A stretch of DNA of 64,000 nt from Lonicera japonica (Eukaryota; Streptophyta; Magnoliopsida; Dipsacales; Caprifoliaceae). Location: NCBI GenBank assembly GCA_021464415.1, contig CM038465.1:83672919-83736918 (forward strand), read 5' to 3'. The first letter of the stretch is position 1. Every line of letters begins with the position of its first letter. Shown piece by piece: positions 38,511-49,588 of this stretch. The position numbers and the translations under genes were made by a program. Below the pieces are notes generated by a model that had not been told where the DNA came from, did not search any database, and saw nothing but the letters and a program-made list of their open reading frames with translations.

Positions 38511-39042
38511 AATTAAATCTATTTCAACAGTTTTTCACTCGATTTGAAAGAATCATAAGAACAAATGACATGCAAAGAAAAGACTGAAATCAAATTTAGT
38601 TAGAGAGTATCGAAAAAAATGAGGGAGAGATTGAGTTAGGGCATGCCGGCGTCGTACTATATAATATATTTATATGTGTGTGTGGGTAGAGTCAGGTCGA
38701 GTCGGGAATTTTTTTAAAATCTAAACCCAACACAAGGTAAAACAAACTCGCCCCATTAGGGTCGAAAACCTACAGGATTGAGTTTTATTGCCATCCCTAG
38801 ATATTAAATTTATTTCAATAGTTTTTCACTCAATTTAAAAGAGCTATAAAAACAAATTACATGCAAAAAAGAGAATAAGATTATATTTAGCTAAAGAGTG
38901 TTGAAAGGAGGAATAAGAGATTGAACTAGAGTGTGTCGACATGGTACTGTATAATATATATATATATATCCCAACGCAAGGTAAAAAAACCCGCCCCACT
39001 AAGGTCGAAAACTTATAGAATTGGTTTTTATTGCCATCCCTA
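38511..39042. repeat. Tandem duplication within the hAT right arm
   Basis: Units of about 293 bp (38511-38803) and 239 bp (38804-39042) share TTTTTCACTC, ACATGCAAA, AGAGATTGA, AGGGTCGAAAAC or AAGGTCGAAAAC and the terminal TTATTGCCATCCCTA. The hAT right end is therefore present twice. Only the outer copy adjoins the target duplication. Confidence 0.8.
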
Positions 39043-39071
39043 GATATATTTGAATAGCACATGCATTGTAT

Positions 39072-39180
39072 ATTTGCACAAGGGTTCGAACCTTAAATCT
39101 TTGACTAAGTAATTTGTTGCTTAACCGCTAGACTCTTGATATATTTGTTTTTTATTTTAGTTTGAATTAGATATATATGA
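39072..39180 (-). repeat. tRNA-like SINE fragment, copy 2
   Basis: Read on the minus strand it shows CTAGCGGTTAAGC (A-box-like) and, 27 bases on, GGTTCGAACCC, an exact B-box. This is the spacing expected of a tRNA-derived SINE head. It ends in the same TTTAGTTTGAATTAGATATA text as copy 1. Confidence 0.5.
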
Positions 39181-39662
39181 GTAGTACACACATTAAGTGT
39201 GCATGTAATCTAGTATGTATATATATATATATATGGGGAGGCTCCAATAATAGTCGGTGTAAAATAAATAAATTTTACACCAACTAACAACTTTTTCTTA
39301 ATTCTACGATTCATTAATCTAAGAGTTAAATTAGTTAATTATTATATCTCAAAGATGCATGCAAAAAAATTAATGTAATTAGACGTGCATAAATCCCTCA
39401 TCGTAATCATGGTATACAGTAAATTATGAACTTTATAAAAACTTACCTTATAAAAAACAAGTAAAAGTAAATATAGTAATTATATGGTTATAAATATCAG
39501 AATGATTTAAAACTTTGCATGCTTGATAAACATGATAAAAATAGCTTATTTAATGGCAGAATTAATAAATTATGAATTTAAGAAAAAGTTATGAATTGAT
39601 GTAAAACTTATTAATCTTAAACCGATACAACTTGAATATTTCCCATATACATATATACTTAT

Positions 39663-40012
39663 GCTATAAAGAGGAACTTCCTCACTTTAACAAAAAGAAG
39701 ACATGATCATTTAGAGGGGTAAATTGATGAAGTTTTTTATGAAAATTTGTAAAGATGATCTATATAGTGAGAAGATCACCTTCATAAAAATTCAACCTAG
39801 AAGTGGGTGTTTTGAAAAATTGATGTGTATATGTACATTTTCGGCCATTAAAATTTTTGATCATCACCTCATCCACTTCTAGGTTGAATTTTTTTATAAA
39901 ATTTGGTAGAGGTGATATATTCACAATATAAATCATTTATATAAAATCTTATGGAAGAATTCATTTAATTACCTCCAAATGATTATCCGTTCTTTTTATC
40001 CCTCTTTATAGC
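39663..40012. mobile_element. Foldback-type MITE, about 350 bp
   Basis: The left end GCTATAAAGAGG is matched on the opposite strand at the right end (CCTCTTTATAGC). The arms continue as an inverted repeat of roughly 150 bp, meeting around TTCAACCTAGAAGTGG and CCACTTCTAGGTTGAA. Only a short loop of about 75 bp separates the arms. Flanks look alike (CTTAT versus CTAAT) but no clean duplication is readable. Confidence 0.7.
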
Positions 40013-41036
40013 CTAATTCATATATATGTATATGTATATTAAGTTATATGTGCATTTGTCAGTTGTACGGCAACGTAAAATGAAAAGTACTTATTGAAAA
40101 TTGGTAATACATGGATTGTGTATATTAGATTATTAGGGATAGCAAAAGTATGGGATATCGTAACTCCATACGTACATACCAACGGAGGTGGTTATCTATG
40201 AAAGTGTACATACAAATTAAAAATGTTTGTAGTAAGAACTTCATCATGCATGGCTCATCACTGTTTCTTTATGATCCAACTTTTTTTACTTTTTTTTTCT
40301 TTTAAAAACACCTTCTTAAAAATACATTTTATGGTTTTATGGCGTAAACTAAAAAATCCTTTTATGCCTTGTATTTAAATGAAAGGTGAGTCTTAGTGTG
40401 TGGCTAAACCAGTATTTTCACATTTATTATTGAACCAATATTTAAATAGAAGAGCGCTACAAAGCAAACCTTTAAGAACAAGGGCAGAAGTCTACAACAA
40501 ATCTAAAAAGGGTTACTCTTGTCACTTCAACAGGAATGCGAATTGGGGACCAATCTCATTAACAAAGTAGAGCCACCCCTATCAACTAATCAAAGGAAGT
40601 CGAGCTACATATAGAAAGAAACGGCCAAGAAATATCCGTTTCTCAATTTCCTTTCATCTTTCCACAAGAGTACTTGATTGAATCGACTTGGCTTATGATC
40701 TGATTTTTTTGAACCATTTTTAGCGACTAGTTTACTATCGGATCTCAGATTCCCTCCGCATCTGCTCCACCATGGCTAATCTTGAAAGATGCCGATAGAC
40801 CCATTCCAATAATAAATAATTGCAAAGGTCCGTTATAAATTCGTATTGTAAATTAAGGACATCACAGAAAAAAATACATTATACCATTTCCTTATTTAAT
40901 TAATAACAAAATAACCATAAATATAACATCTCACGTCTCCAAAAAAAGTTAGCACCAATTCCGATCAAAACAATTCAAAATATACAATGGTCAATCATCA
41001 ACACTAATTCTCTAGAACATACTAATTATTTATAAG
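40013..41036. other. Gene-free DNA, organelle-like patch at 40440-40830
   Basis: Most is AT-rich without a gene. The part at about 40440-40830 is noticeably richer in G and C and looks like plant mitochondrial or plastid intergenic text. I cannot place it on a known organelle gene, so an organelle insertion is only a possibility. Confidence 0.35.
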
Positions 41037-41870
41037 GCGCTAAAACAAATTTAGCACCATTTTTGTTCAAAGTAACTAACCACATGGTACTAAAACAGTT
41101 TTAGCACCAATTATCCAACACTAGAATGGTGCTAAAAAGGTTTTAACACAACAAGTGAGCACATATAACTAAATTGAAGGTATTAAATAGTTTAACGTCC
41201 CATCTTATTCTACACATCAAGGTGTTAAAACAAATTTGGCACTATTTTTGTCCAAATAACAAATCATATTGTGCTAAAACAGTTTTAACACCAATTGTCC
41301 AACACTAGAATGGTGTTAAAAAGGTTTTAGCAACACAGGTGAACACATATAACTAAACTGAGAGGGCTAAACAGTTTTAGCACCACATTCAGTTTCACAC
41401 ATCAAGGTGCTAAAACAGATTTAGCACCATTTTTGTCCAAAGTAACTAATCGCATAGTGCTAAAATAATTTTAACACCAATTGTTCAACACTAAAATGGT
41501 GCTAAAAAAATTTTAGCACCTCAGGTGAATATATATAACTAAACTGAAGGTGCTAAACAATTTTAGCACCCCATCCAATTCTACACATCAAGCTGCTAAA
41601 ACATATTTAGCACCATTTTTGTCAAAGTAATTAATCACATGATGCTAAAACAGTTTTAGCACCAATTTTTCAACACTATAATAGTGCTAAAAAGATTTTA
41701 GCACCACAGGAGAACACATATAACTAAAATGAATGTACTAAACAGTTTGACACCCCATCTAATTCTAACATAAAAGTGCTAAAATATATTTAGTACCATT
41801 TTTGTCCAAAGAAACTAATCACATGGTGCTAAAATAGTTTCAACACCAATTGTCCAACACTAGAATGGTG
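41037..41870. repeat. Palindrome-rich tandem array, about 184-bp unit, five copies
   Basis: Units start near 41037, 41221, 41405, 41592 and 41775. Each contains several copies of GTGCTAAAA facing TTTTAGCAC, for example GTGCTAAAACAGTTTTAGCAC, plus AACACATATAACTAAA and CAACACTAGAATGGTG. Every unit can therefore fold into multiple short hairpins of about 9-10 bp stem. There is no long open frame. Some plant DNA transposons of the CACTA type carry such subterminal arrays, but I could not find CACTA ends. Confidence 0.85.
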
Positions 41871-41872
41871 TC

Positions 41873-42273
41873 ATATCTTTGATTTAGGGTTCGTAAAAAA
41901 AAAGAGTTGCAATAAGTTTTTTTTTTCAAATCCTGTTGGGCTGTCGAAATTTGTCAATTTCAATAGCAAAAAGACCTCTGATCATCTTGATTTTTCGCAT
42001 GATTTTAATAACTTTGTCTTTCGAACAACATATCCAAAAATTAGCCCAATTGAATGGTTTAATCAAAAGTTACATATCTTTGATTTATGGTTCGTCAAAA
42101 AAAAAGTTGCGATCAGATTTTTTTTTTCAAATCCTGCTGGACTGTAGAAATTTGTCGATTTCGATAGCAAAACGACCTCTGATCATCTTGATTTTTTGCA
42201 AATATATAGTAACTTTGTCTTCCGAACAACATTACCAAAAATTAGCCAAATCCAACGGTTCGATCAAAAGTTA
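41873..42273. repeat. Tandem duplication, about 200-bp unit, adjoining the palindromic array
   Basis: The units 41873-42073 and 42074-42273 share ATATCTTTGATTTA, TTTTTTTTTCAAATCCTG, ATAGCAAAA, GACCTCTGATCATCTTGA and CAAAAATTAGCC. An open frame of 159 codons crosses both (41936-42415) and reads NLSISIAKRPLIILIF twice. This follows from the DNA duplication and is not evidence for a protein. Confidence 0.8.
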
Positions 42274-42540
42274 TATATATTTTACGATTGCACCTAAAGA
42301 GAAAAAAGAAGAAGAAGATGAGAACGGCAATACGATTGGAGAGTCGAGTGGTGGTGGTGGAAGATGTGAGATCGTTGGTGATGAGGTCAGAGAAAGAGGT
42401 GGTGGACAGATTTAGCACCAATAGAGTTAAAATCGGTACAATATAATTGTTTAGGGGCTGAGAGAGAAGACCATTATTTAGGGTATTTTTGTCTATCAAC
42501 ATTTATCATTTTTCTTAAAATAAGTTAATATTATGAAAAG

Positions 42541-42781
42541 TGTTATAAAAATATTAATATGTGGATGTCCATAACTAATATTGTAAGATACAATTTATCC
42601 CACATTGGAATTGTGGTATGAATGAGGGATTACTAAATAGTATATATAGTGTATTTGTCCCACATCGATTATGTAGAGAAGTAAGGAGGTTAGTTCTTAA
42701 TATAAATAGAGCTAACCCCTACACATATTGATTATCAGTTGAATAATAAGATTCTTTCTTTCTCTCTCCATTATTTCAACA
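42541..42781 (+). repeat. 5' LTR of the Ty1-copia element
   Basis: Begins TGTTATAAAAATATT and ends TTATTTCAACA. A TATA box, TATAAATAG, lies at 42701-42709 and should start transcription in the last 60 bases. It differs from the 3' LTR at one C/T and one G/A position. Confidence 0.95.
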
Positions 42782-42987
42782 TGTTATCAGCACGACTGCT
42801 CTACAGTCAATTGGAGGCTATTGCGAAAGCAGGCCACCATAGTTTAAATTTTTCCTTTTTCCTTCTTTTTGAAGGCCGGCCATTGCAAAAGCAGGCCATC
42901 ATAGTTAAATTTTTTCTTCTTGGAGACTTGTTCGAGAGAAAGAACTGTTCGAAAGAAGGCACGGAATTTTCTCTTCATAAAGTCATA

Positions 42988-44034
42988 ATGTCGAATATCA
43001 CTAAACTCGAATTTAAGACCCTTGAGCTTAATGGCAATAACTACTTAAACTGGCAATTTGATGCTATTGTGGAAGGAAATAAATTATCCTCACAGGACAA
43101 AGCTTCAGCTCTTATCTTCTTATGTCACCACATTCATAATGATTTAAAAAATGAGTACATGACTGAGGAAGACCCATTGGGTCTCTGGCAATCCCTGAAG
43201 GATAGATATGACCACCAGAAGTTGGTCATCTTGCCTAGTGCTCGCAATGAATGGATAAATTTACGATTCCAAGATTTTAAAACAGTGGCTGAATATAACT
43301 CTTCATTTTTCAACATTATTGCTCGCCTGAGATTATGCGGTGAAAAAGTTACTGAAGAACAAATGATTGAGAAGACTCTCTCCACTTTTCATGCCCAAAA
43401 TGTGCTCTTGCAGCAGCAATACCGAGAGCGTCGTTTCTCAACGTACGCTGAACTTGTAAGTTGTCTCTTAGTTGCAGAACAAAACAATAAAGTTCTAATC
43501 AAGAATCATAATTCTAGAGCAACTGGTTCTGAGGCAATTCCTGAAGCAAATGCCAATTTTGGTCATAATAGAGGCCGTGGAAACGGGCGTAATAATCCCC
43601 CCAGAAGAGGTGGATACAAGAACTCCTCCGGAAGAGGTGGACGCAATAACTACCCCAGCAGAGGTGGTTATAAAGGCCCGTACAACAATACAAAATTCAA
43701 AAACCACCAGAAGTGGTCTGGTAAGAAGAATGAGAACCAGAATCAGAATCAGAATCAAGATCAAAACCAGAATCCACCAAATAATAATTGCTATAGATGT
43801 GGAAAAAATGGGCATTGGTCACGTGCTTGCCGTGCACTAAAACATGTTGTGGATCAATAGAAGGCCTCTATTAATGCTATGGAGACAAACTGGTTGGATG
43901 GGGAAGAGAACGATGCAAGCGTATCAGCCACTGATATCATTCAACTACAATGCAATGATTTTTTTGAAGATGCTTATGGAAATCCTGTTACTAAGGAAAA
44001 GTTTGACGAGATGTTGGGAGCACCACCTAGCTAG
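42988..44034 (+). pseudogene. Copia gag with zinc knuckle, interrupted by TAG
   Basis: The likely ATG at 42988 opens MSNITKLEFKTLELNG, the usual start of this gag family. The UBN2-type gag core follows (WQSLKDRYDH, then an LRLCGE motif near residues 113-118). Next come a basic Arg/Gly-rich tail and a CCHC knuckle CYRCGKNGHWSRAC (about 43789-43830). The frame meets TAG at 43858-43860, then stays open for 57 more codons to TAG at 44032-44034. The first stop sits where family members usually carry on, so it is probably a CAG-to-TAG change. The earlier in-frame stretch from 42739 lies in the LTR and leader and is not gag. Confidence 0.85.
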
Positions 44035-44249
44035 GTCCAGAAGACCTAAATTATCACTACTTATTTTATGCATTTAAACAGTCTTAGATATTCTATTATT
44101 TAATTATGTTTTTAGGAATTATTATTTTGATATTTATAACTTTTGATTAGAAACCATAGTTTGTTTTTATATTCATTATAACGATAAATTAATTGCTTTT
44201 ATAATATGTTTTGGGTTATTAAATAGTTTATAATATTTCTTTTAAAGGT
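44035..44249 (+). other. AT-rich spacer between copia gag and pol
   Basis: About 215 bases of very AT-rich DNA with stops in all frames separate gag from pol. It begins just after AG|GTCC and ends with a pyrimidine/AAAG tract before the ATG at 44250, so removal as an intron or separate translation of pol are both conceivable. Most Ty1-copia elements have one continuous frame. Confidence 0.6.
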
Positions 44250-47200
44250 ATGGATTATGGAATGCATGATACCGAGGATAATTTTTGTCTAGTAGACAGT
44301 GGCACAACACATACTATATTGAAAAAGCAAATTTTTTTCTCTAAATTAGTATTTAATACACGCAAAGTATCCACCATAGCTGGACCTGCGCAAATAATTG
44401 AAGGCTCCAGAAGAGCCCATGTGATGTTACCAAATGGTACCCACATTTTTATAAAAGATGCATTATTCTCAAGCAGTTCCAGAAGAAACTTGCTTAGTTT
44501 TAAAGATATTAGAATGAATGGGTATCATATTGAAACGAAAAATGAAGGTAACAAGGAATTCTTATGCATCACTACTAGTGTCGCGAGCCAGAAGCTCCCA
44601 CTAGAAAAATTAAGTGCTTTCTCCTCGGGTCTCTATTGCACAACATTATCTAATGTTGAGTCACACTCAGTTATGAGCCAAAAGCTCAAGTCTAAAATAC
44701 CGAAAATTAGTGATCCCAAGGCCTTAAGATTGTGGCATGATAGATTAGGACACCCAGGAACAACCATGTTGAGAAAGATAATAGATAACTCTTATGGGCA
44801 CTCATTGGCAAACCATCAGCTGACCATACCAAGTGGCTATTTTTGTACCCCTTGTTCACAAGGTAAACTCATCACAAAACCTTCGTACCTTAAAATTTCT
44901 TCTGAAGCACCATCTTTTCTCCAAAGAATACACGGCGATATTTGTGGCCCTATAGATCCCCCAAGTGAACCTTTTAGGTATTTTTATGGTTTTAATTGAT
45001 GCTTCCACCCGCTGGTCAGATGTAAGCCTACTTTCTACTAGAAACATTACTTTTGCACGCCTATTGGCACATATCATTAAACTTAGGTCACAATTCCCAG
45101 ATCAACCTATTAAGTCTATAAGACTTGATAATCCAGCTGAGTTTACTTCTCAAGTTTTTGATGATTATTGTTTATCCATAGGGATAAAAGTTGAACACCC
45201 CGTCCCACATGTTCACACCCAAAATGGTTTAGCCGAATCCTTGATTAAGCGTCTTCAACTTATTGCAAGGCATTTACTCATGCAATCTAGGTTACCTGTT
45301 AGTGCCTGGGGACATGCTATATTGCATGCATTAAAACTGATCAGACTTAGACCTACAGCTTATCACACATTTTTTCCTGCACAACTAGTAACCGGTTTTC
45401 AACCAAATCTATCACATTTGCGTAAATTTGGTTGTACAGTTTATGTTCCTATTCCGCCTCCCCAGCGTACTAAGATGGGCCCTCAACGACGACTAGGGAT
45501 CTATGTAGGTTTTGATTCACCTTCCATTATTCGGTATTTAGAACCACTGACAGGAGATGTGTTTACTGCACGTTTTGCAGATTGTCAATTTGATGAGACA
45601 ATATTCCCGCCATTAGGGGGAGATAAGAAGGTTCCTGAAGAACTATCCGTTCCAGAAAAACGGCGAGAAATATCGTGGAATAATATCACATTGTCTCATC
45701 TGGACCCACGAACATCAGAATGTGAGAAAGAAGTACGGAGAATAGTACATTTGCAAGAAATTGCAAATAAATTACCTGATGGATTTAATGATGCAGCAAA
45801 TGTAATAAAATCACATGTACCAGCTATGAATGCACCTGCCAGAATCAATGTCCTTAAAGGACAAAATAAAAATATGGCAGCTAATGAATCTGCGCCACGC
45901 CAGAAGCGTGGCAGACCTATAAGTTCCAAAGACTCAGCTCCCCGAAAGAGGAAGACTGAGCAATCATGCCCTAAGAACACTCCTGAAGAGGTTCCCCATT
46001 TCACTCAAGAAGAGGTCATGGGAAAATCCACTCTCTTTAAGGCCCCAGAAGAGGTCATTGTTTTAGAAAAAGCCCCTGAAGAGGCATTGGTACCAAATAA
46101 TGAAGAGATCTCTATACTTTATACTTATTCGAGAAAGATGTGGAATAGAAACAAAAAGGTCATCGATGATGTATTTGCATTTACAGTAGCTACTGAAGTA
46201 TCAAAGGGCAATGATGAAAATGATACAGAACCACGTACATTAAGTGAATGTCGACAAAGAGAAGATTGGCCAAAATGGGAAATTGCCATCAAGGCAGAAT
46301 TAGAGTCTCTAAATAAACGTGGTGTATTTGGACCTATAGTACAAACCCCAAAAGGTGTTAACCCTGTAGGTTATAAATGGGTGTCTGTAAAGAAAAGGAA
46401 TGAAAAGAATGAAATCACATGATACAAGGCACGACTTGTGGCACAAGGTTTCTTGCAGAAACCTGGGATTGATTATGATCAAACATATTCCCCTGTTATG
46501 GATGCAATAACTTTCAGATATCTGATAAGTTTAGCAGTAACTAAAAGTTTAGATATGAGACTCATAGATGTTGTAACTGCTTATTTATACGGGGACTTAG
46601 ACACAAACATATATATGAAAATCCCAGAAGGATTTACTTTGCCTGAAGCAAAGCCAAGGAGTACGTACTCGATACAATTAAGACGTTCACTATACGGACT
46701 TAAGCAATCCGAAAGAATGTGGTACAATCGTCTTAGTCAATATTTGTCTAAAGAAGGATATGAAAACAATCTCATTTGCCCATGTGTCTTTATAAAGAAA
46801 TTCTTAAAGGGATTTTCTATAGTAGCAGTTTATGTTGATGATATTAATCTAATTGGGACTCAAGAAGAGCTCGAAAAAACTGCTAATTATTTGAAGAAGG
46901 AATTTGAAATGAAGGACCTTGGGAAAACAAAATTATGTCTCGACCTGCAGATCGAGAGAAGCGCTAGTGAGATATTAGTCCATCAATCTAACTATACTGA
47001 GAATGTATTGAAACGTTTTGGTATGGACAAAGCACATCCACTAAGCACTCCCATGGTTGTCCGGTCTTTAGATGTAAAGAAAGATCCATACCGTCCTAAG
47101 GAAGATGATGAAGAAGTACTGGGTCCTGAAGTACCATATTTAAGTGCGATTGGTGCCCTATTATATTTAGCACAATGTACTAGGCCCGATATTTCATTCC

Positions 47201-47838
47201 CAGTTAATTTGCTTGCTAGATATAGCTCAGCACCAACTAAACGACATTGGACTGGTATCAAACATATCCTCAGATATTTACGAGGAACCACTGATTTAGG
47301 CTTATTTTATTCACATAATTCTAATGGTTCTGAGTTAATAGGATATGCAGATTCAGGATATCTTTCTGATCCTCATAAGGCACGATCTCAAACAGGTTAT
47401 GTATTTCTTAGTAGTAATACCGCTATCTCTTGGCGATCTACTAAACAAACTTTAGTAACCACTTCTTCTAATCATTCTGAAATTTTAGCTCTTCATGAAG
47501 CTAGTCGAGAATGTGTGTGGTTGAGATCTTTAATCCATCATATTCGCAGTTCTTAACAGTTGTTTTCTATTACATATGTTCCAAGTATTATCTATGAAGA
47601 CAATGCAGCGTGTATAGCACAAATTCAAGAAGGTTTTATCAAAGGTGACAGGACTAAACATATTTCACCTAAGTTCTTCTTCACTCACGAGCTTCAGAAG
47701 AATAAAGAGATTGAAGTCAAGTAAATCCGTTCAAGTGACAACTTAGCTGATCTGTTCACAAAGTCATTACCGAAGCAGATATTCCATAAGTTAGTTTATG
47801 ATATTGGCATGCGTCGACTTTCTAACCAAACTATATAA
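44250..47838 (+). pseudogene. Copia pol: protease, integrase, reverse transcriptase, RNase H (broken)
   Basis: The protease active site is in FCLVDSGTTHTI near 44286-44321. The pre-integrase motif LRLWHDRLGHPG and the second cysteine pair CTPCSQGK follow (about 44727-44865). The integrase core has HGDICGP, IRLDNPAEF and NGLAES. The reverse transcriptase catalytic site is YVDDINLIGT near 46830-46860. RNase H residues lie in GYADSGYLSD, NHSEIL and YEDNAACI, ending at 47838. Lesions: one extra T in a T run near 44983 shifts the frame; TGA at 46420-46422; TAA at 47554-47556; TAA at 47722-47724. All three stops fit single C-to-T changes. It is not expected to make a working polyprotein. Confidence 0.9.
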
Positions 47839-48129
47839 ATGTTGTCATTAGGGGGAGTAAATAATCAGGGGGGAGCATCCTGAAGTATGCTACCTAATAT
47901 TTGCACGCTGTACTCTTTTTCCTTTAACTGGGTTTTGTCCCATTGGGTTTTTCTAGTAAAGGTTTTAACGAGGCAGCATATTGTGCATTTGATACCGATT
48001 CAATGATCCGGAAGAATGTTGTACTCTTTTTCCTTCACTTTGGTTTTTTTCCCACTGGGTTTTTCCTTAGGAAGGTTTTAAGGAGGCAGCTGTCATTGAA
48101 TTGTGACATAATGGACATCCAAGGGGGAG

Positions 48130-48370
48130 TGTTATAAAAATATTAATATGTGGATGTCCATAACTAATATTGTAAGATACAATTTATTCCACATTGGAAT
48201 TGTGGTATGAATGAGGGATTACTAAATAGTATATATAGTGTATTTGTCCCACATCGATTATGTAGAGAAGTAAGGAGGTTAGTTCTTAATATAAATAAAG
48301 CTAACCCCTACACATATTGATTATCAGTTGAATAATAAGATTCTTTCTTTCTCTCTCCATTATTTCAACA
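48130..48370 (+). repeat. 3' LTR of the Ty1-copia element
   Basis: Same length and ends as the 5' LTR, preceded by the polypurine tract. It carries ATTCCAC where the 5' copy has ATCCCAC, and AAATAAAG where the 5' copy has AAATAGAG. Confidence 0.95.
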
Positions 48371-49588
48371 AAAAGTATATTTATTGTAAAACTAAATTAT
48401 GAAGTTAGTACTACTTTCATTTATTAAAGATGAGTCTATTCTTAAAGTTATAAAACAATACAGAACGAATCCTATATTCCATTATCTCTTAGTTAAATCC
48501 ATTATATTTAATTAAGTAAATCCATTTTTATTAATATAAAGTAAAACCCTCAAGTTCTTCCTCCACTTTCTTACAAAAACCATAAACCCTAAACTAAAAA
48601 CTTGTTATTGGCCACAGCCATCTTACCATCTCCTACGACTAACCACGGTGAACGGTAATCTCCGTTAATCCCCCATAATCCCTTATTCGTATGAAAATCT
48701 TCCCACCCCCAACCCACCCAAAAATATATATATATATATATATATCTTAATCCGTTTGGACTAAATTTTTTATCTACTTGCCCGGCCAATTTGTGCCGAC
48801 CACGTACGGCAGTGAGGAGAGGGAGGGGGAGAGAGAGAGAGAGAGTTTTGTAAAGGGACATTAACTGTTTAAGGTTTATTTGAAGTGTCTTCAGAAAAAA
48901 TTGTGCCTGTTTTGTTGTTTTGACCATATTAAATGACGATGCTGATTGCTGGACAAACTTTATCCAAAAAGAAAAAAAATTGCTTACTACAACTGAAATT
49001 AATTACATCATATCATTAGTACTCATTTTGTATGATTATTATTATAATAATATCAATATTTTCTAAAAAAAATTCCTCATAGAATGATGATTATGTAGCT
49101 TGATTTTAGCCATAATTATTGACAAGTGGTAGTAGTGTAGTACAGGATACCAGAAAAGTAAATGTAGTAGAAGGCAGAAACACGCGGTACCCTGACATTA
49201 AGCAAATCTATGTCGACGCATGCAGTAACCAATCATTTAGCATGTGCGCGGCCCACCTAGCGGCCCTAGCCCGGTGAAGATCAAACACAAAAATCATCAA
49301 GAGATTTTGCTTTTCCTTTTTGGATTGGGTTGGGTTGGGAAGAGAATCCAAAAGAGGTGGGGCGAGAGAGATGGCAAAGATGAGTAATAACTAAAACGTT
49401 TAACATGGCACATTCTTTCGTAGCAAGTCAAAATATACAACTTGATCAGTCTCTAAAATCTAGAGACCATAAACCATTTCTTCCAAAAGTTTAAGTTATT
49501 TAGTACTTGGCCAACAATGGTTACCACATTCTCCTAAACTCCCCTCTCGTGTGACCCTACTCACATATGGAGAGATCAAGGTGCTCTT
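48371..49588. other. Gene-free DNA right of the copia element
   Basis: Contains a TA microsatellite (48722-48745) and a GA repeat (48833-48846). A more GC-balanced patch at about 49190-49390 could be promoter-like, but the first ATG there opens only a seven-codon frame. No gene is recognised. Confidence 0.45.

Larger units (their letters stand above)
29076..39042. mobile_element. hAT-type element carrying nested retroelements, 8-bp TSD
   Basis: The left end reads CAGATATGGCAATA and the right end on the opposite strand reads TAGGGATGGCAATA. Identical GATATATT copies flank the pair (29068-29075 and 39043-39050). An 8-bp duplication with this short inverted end is typical of hAT elements. Excluding nested retroelements, about 750 bp belong to the element itself (29076-29222 and 38445-39042), with no transposase, so it is non-autonomous. 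Its right part contains a tandem duplication. Confidence 0.85.
42536..48375 (+). mobile_element. Ty1-copia retrotransposon, full length, coding broken
   Basis: The element proper is 42541-48370 (5830 bp), with identical AAAAG target duplications at 42536-42540 and 48371-48375. It has 241-bp LTRs, a primer-site-like TGTTATCAGCACGA at 42782, and a polypurine tract AAGGGGGAG at 48121-48129 directly before the 3' LTR. Domain order is gag, protease, integrase, reverse transcriptase, RNase H, which defines Ty1-copia. LTRs differ at two positions only, implying a recent insertion, yet the reading frame has at least four stops and one frameshift. It must have been copied by proteins from other elements, or mutated quickly after insertion. 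Confidence 0.95.

Noticed and set aside
40440..40830. Possible mitochondrial or plastid insertion
   Set aside because: The composition is suggestive, but no organelle gene could be recognised, so no feature beyond a note was called.
41936..42415. 159-codon frame with an internal repeat
   Set aside because: The repeat is a direct result of a 200-bp tandem DNA duplication; no protein family is recognised.
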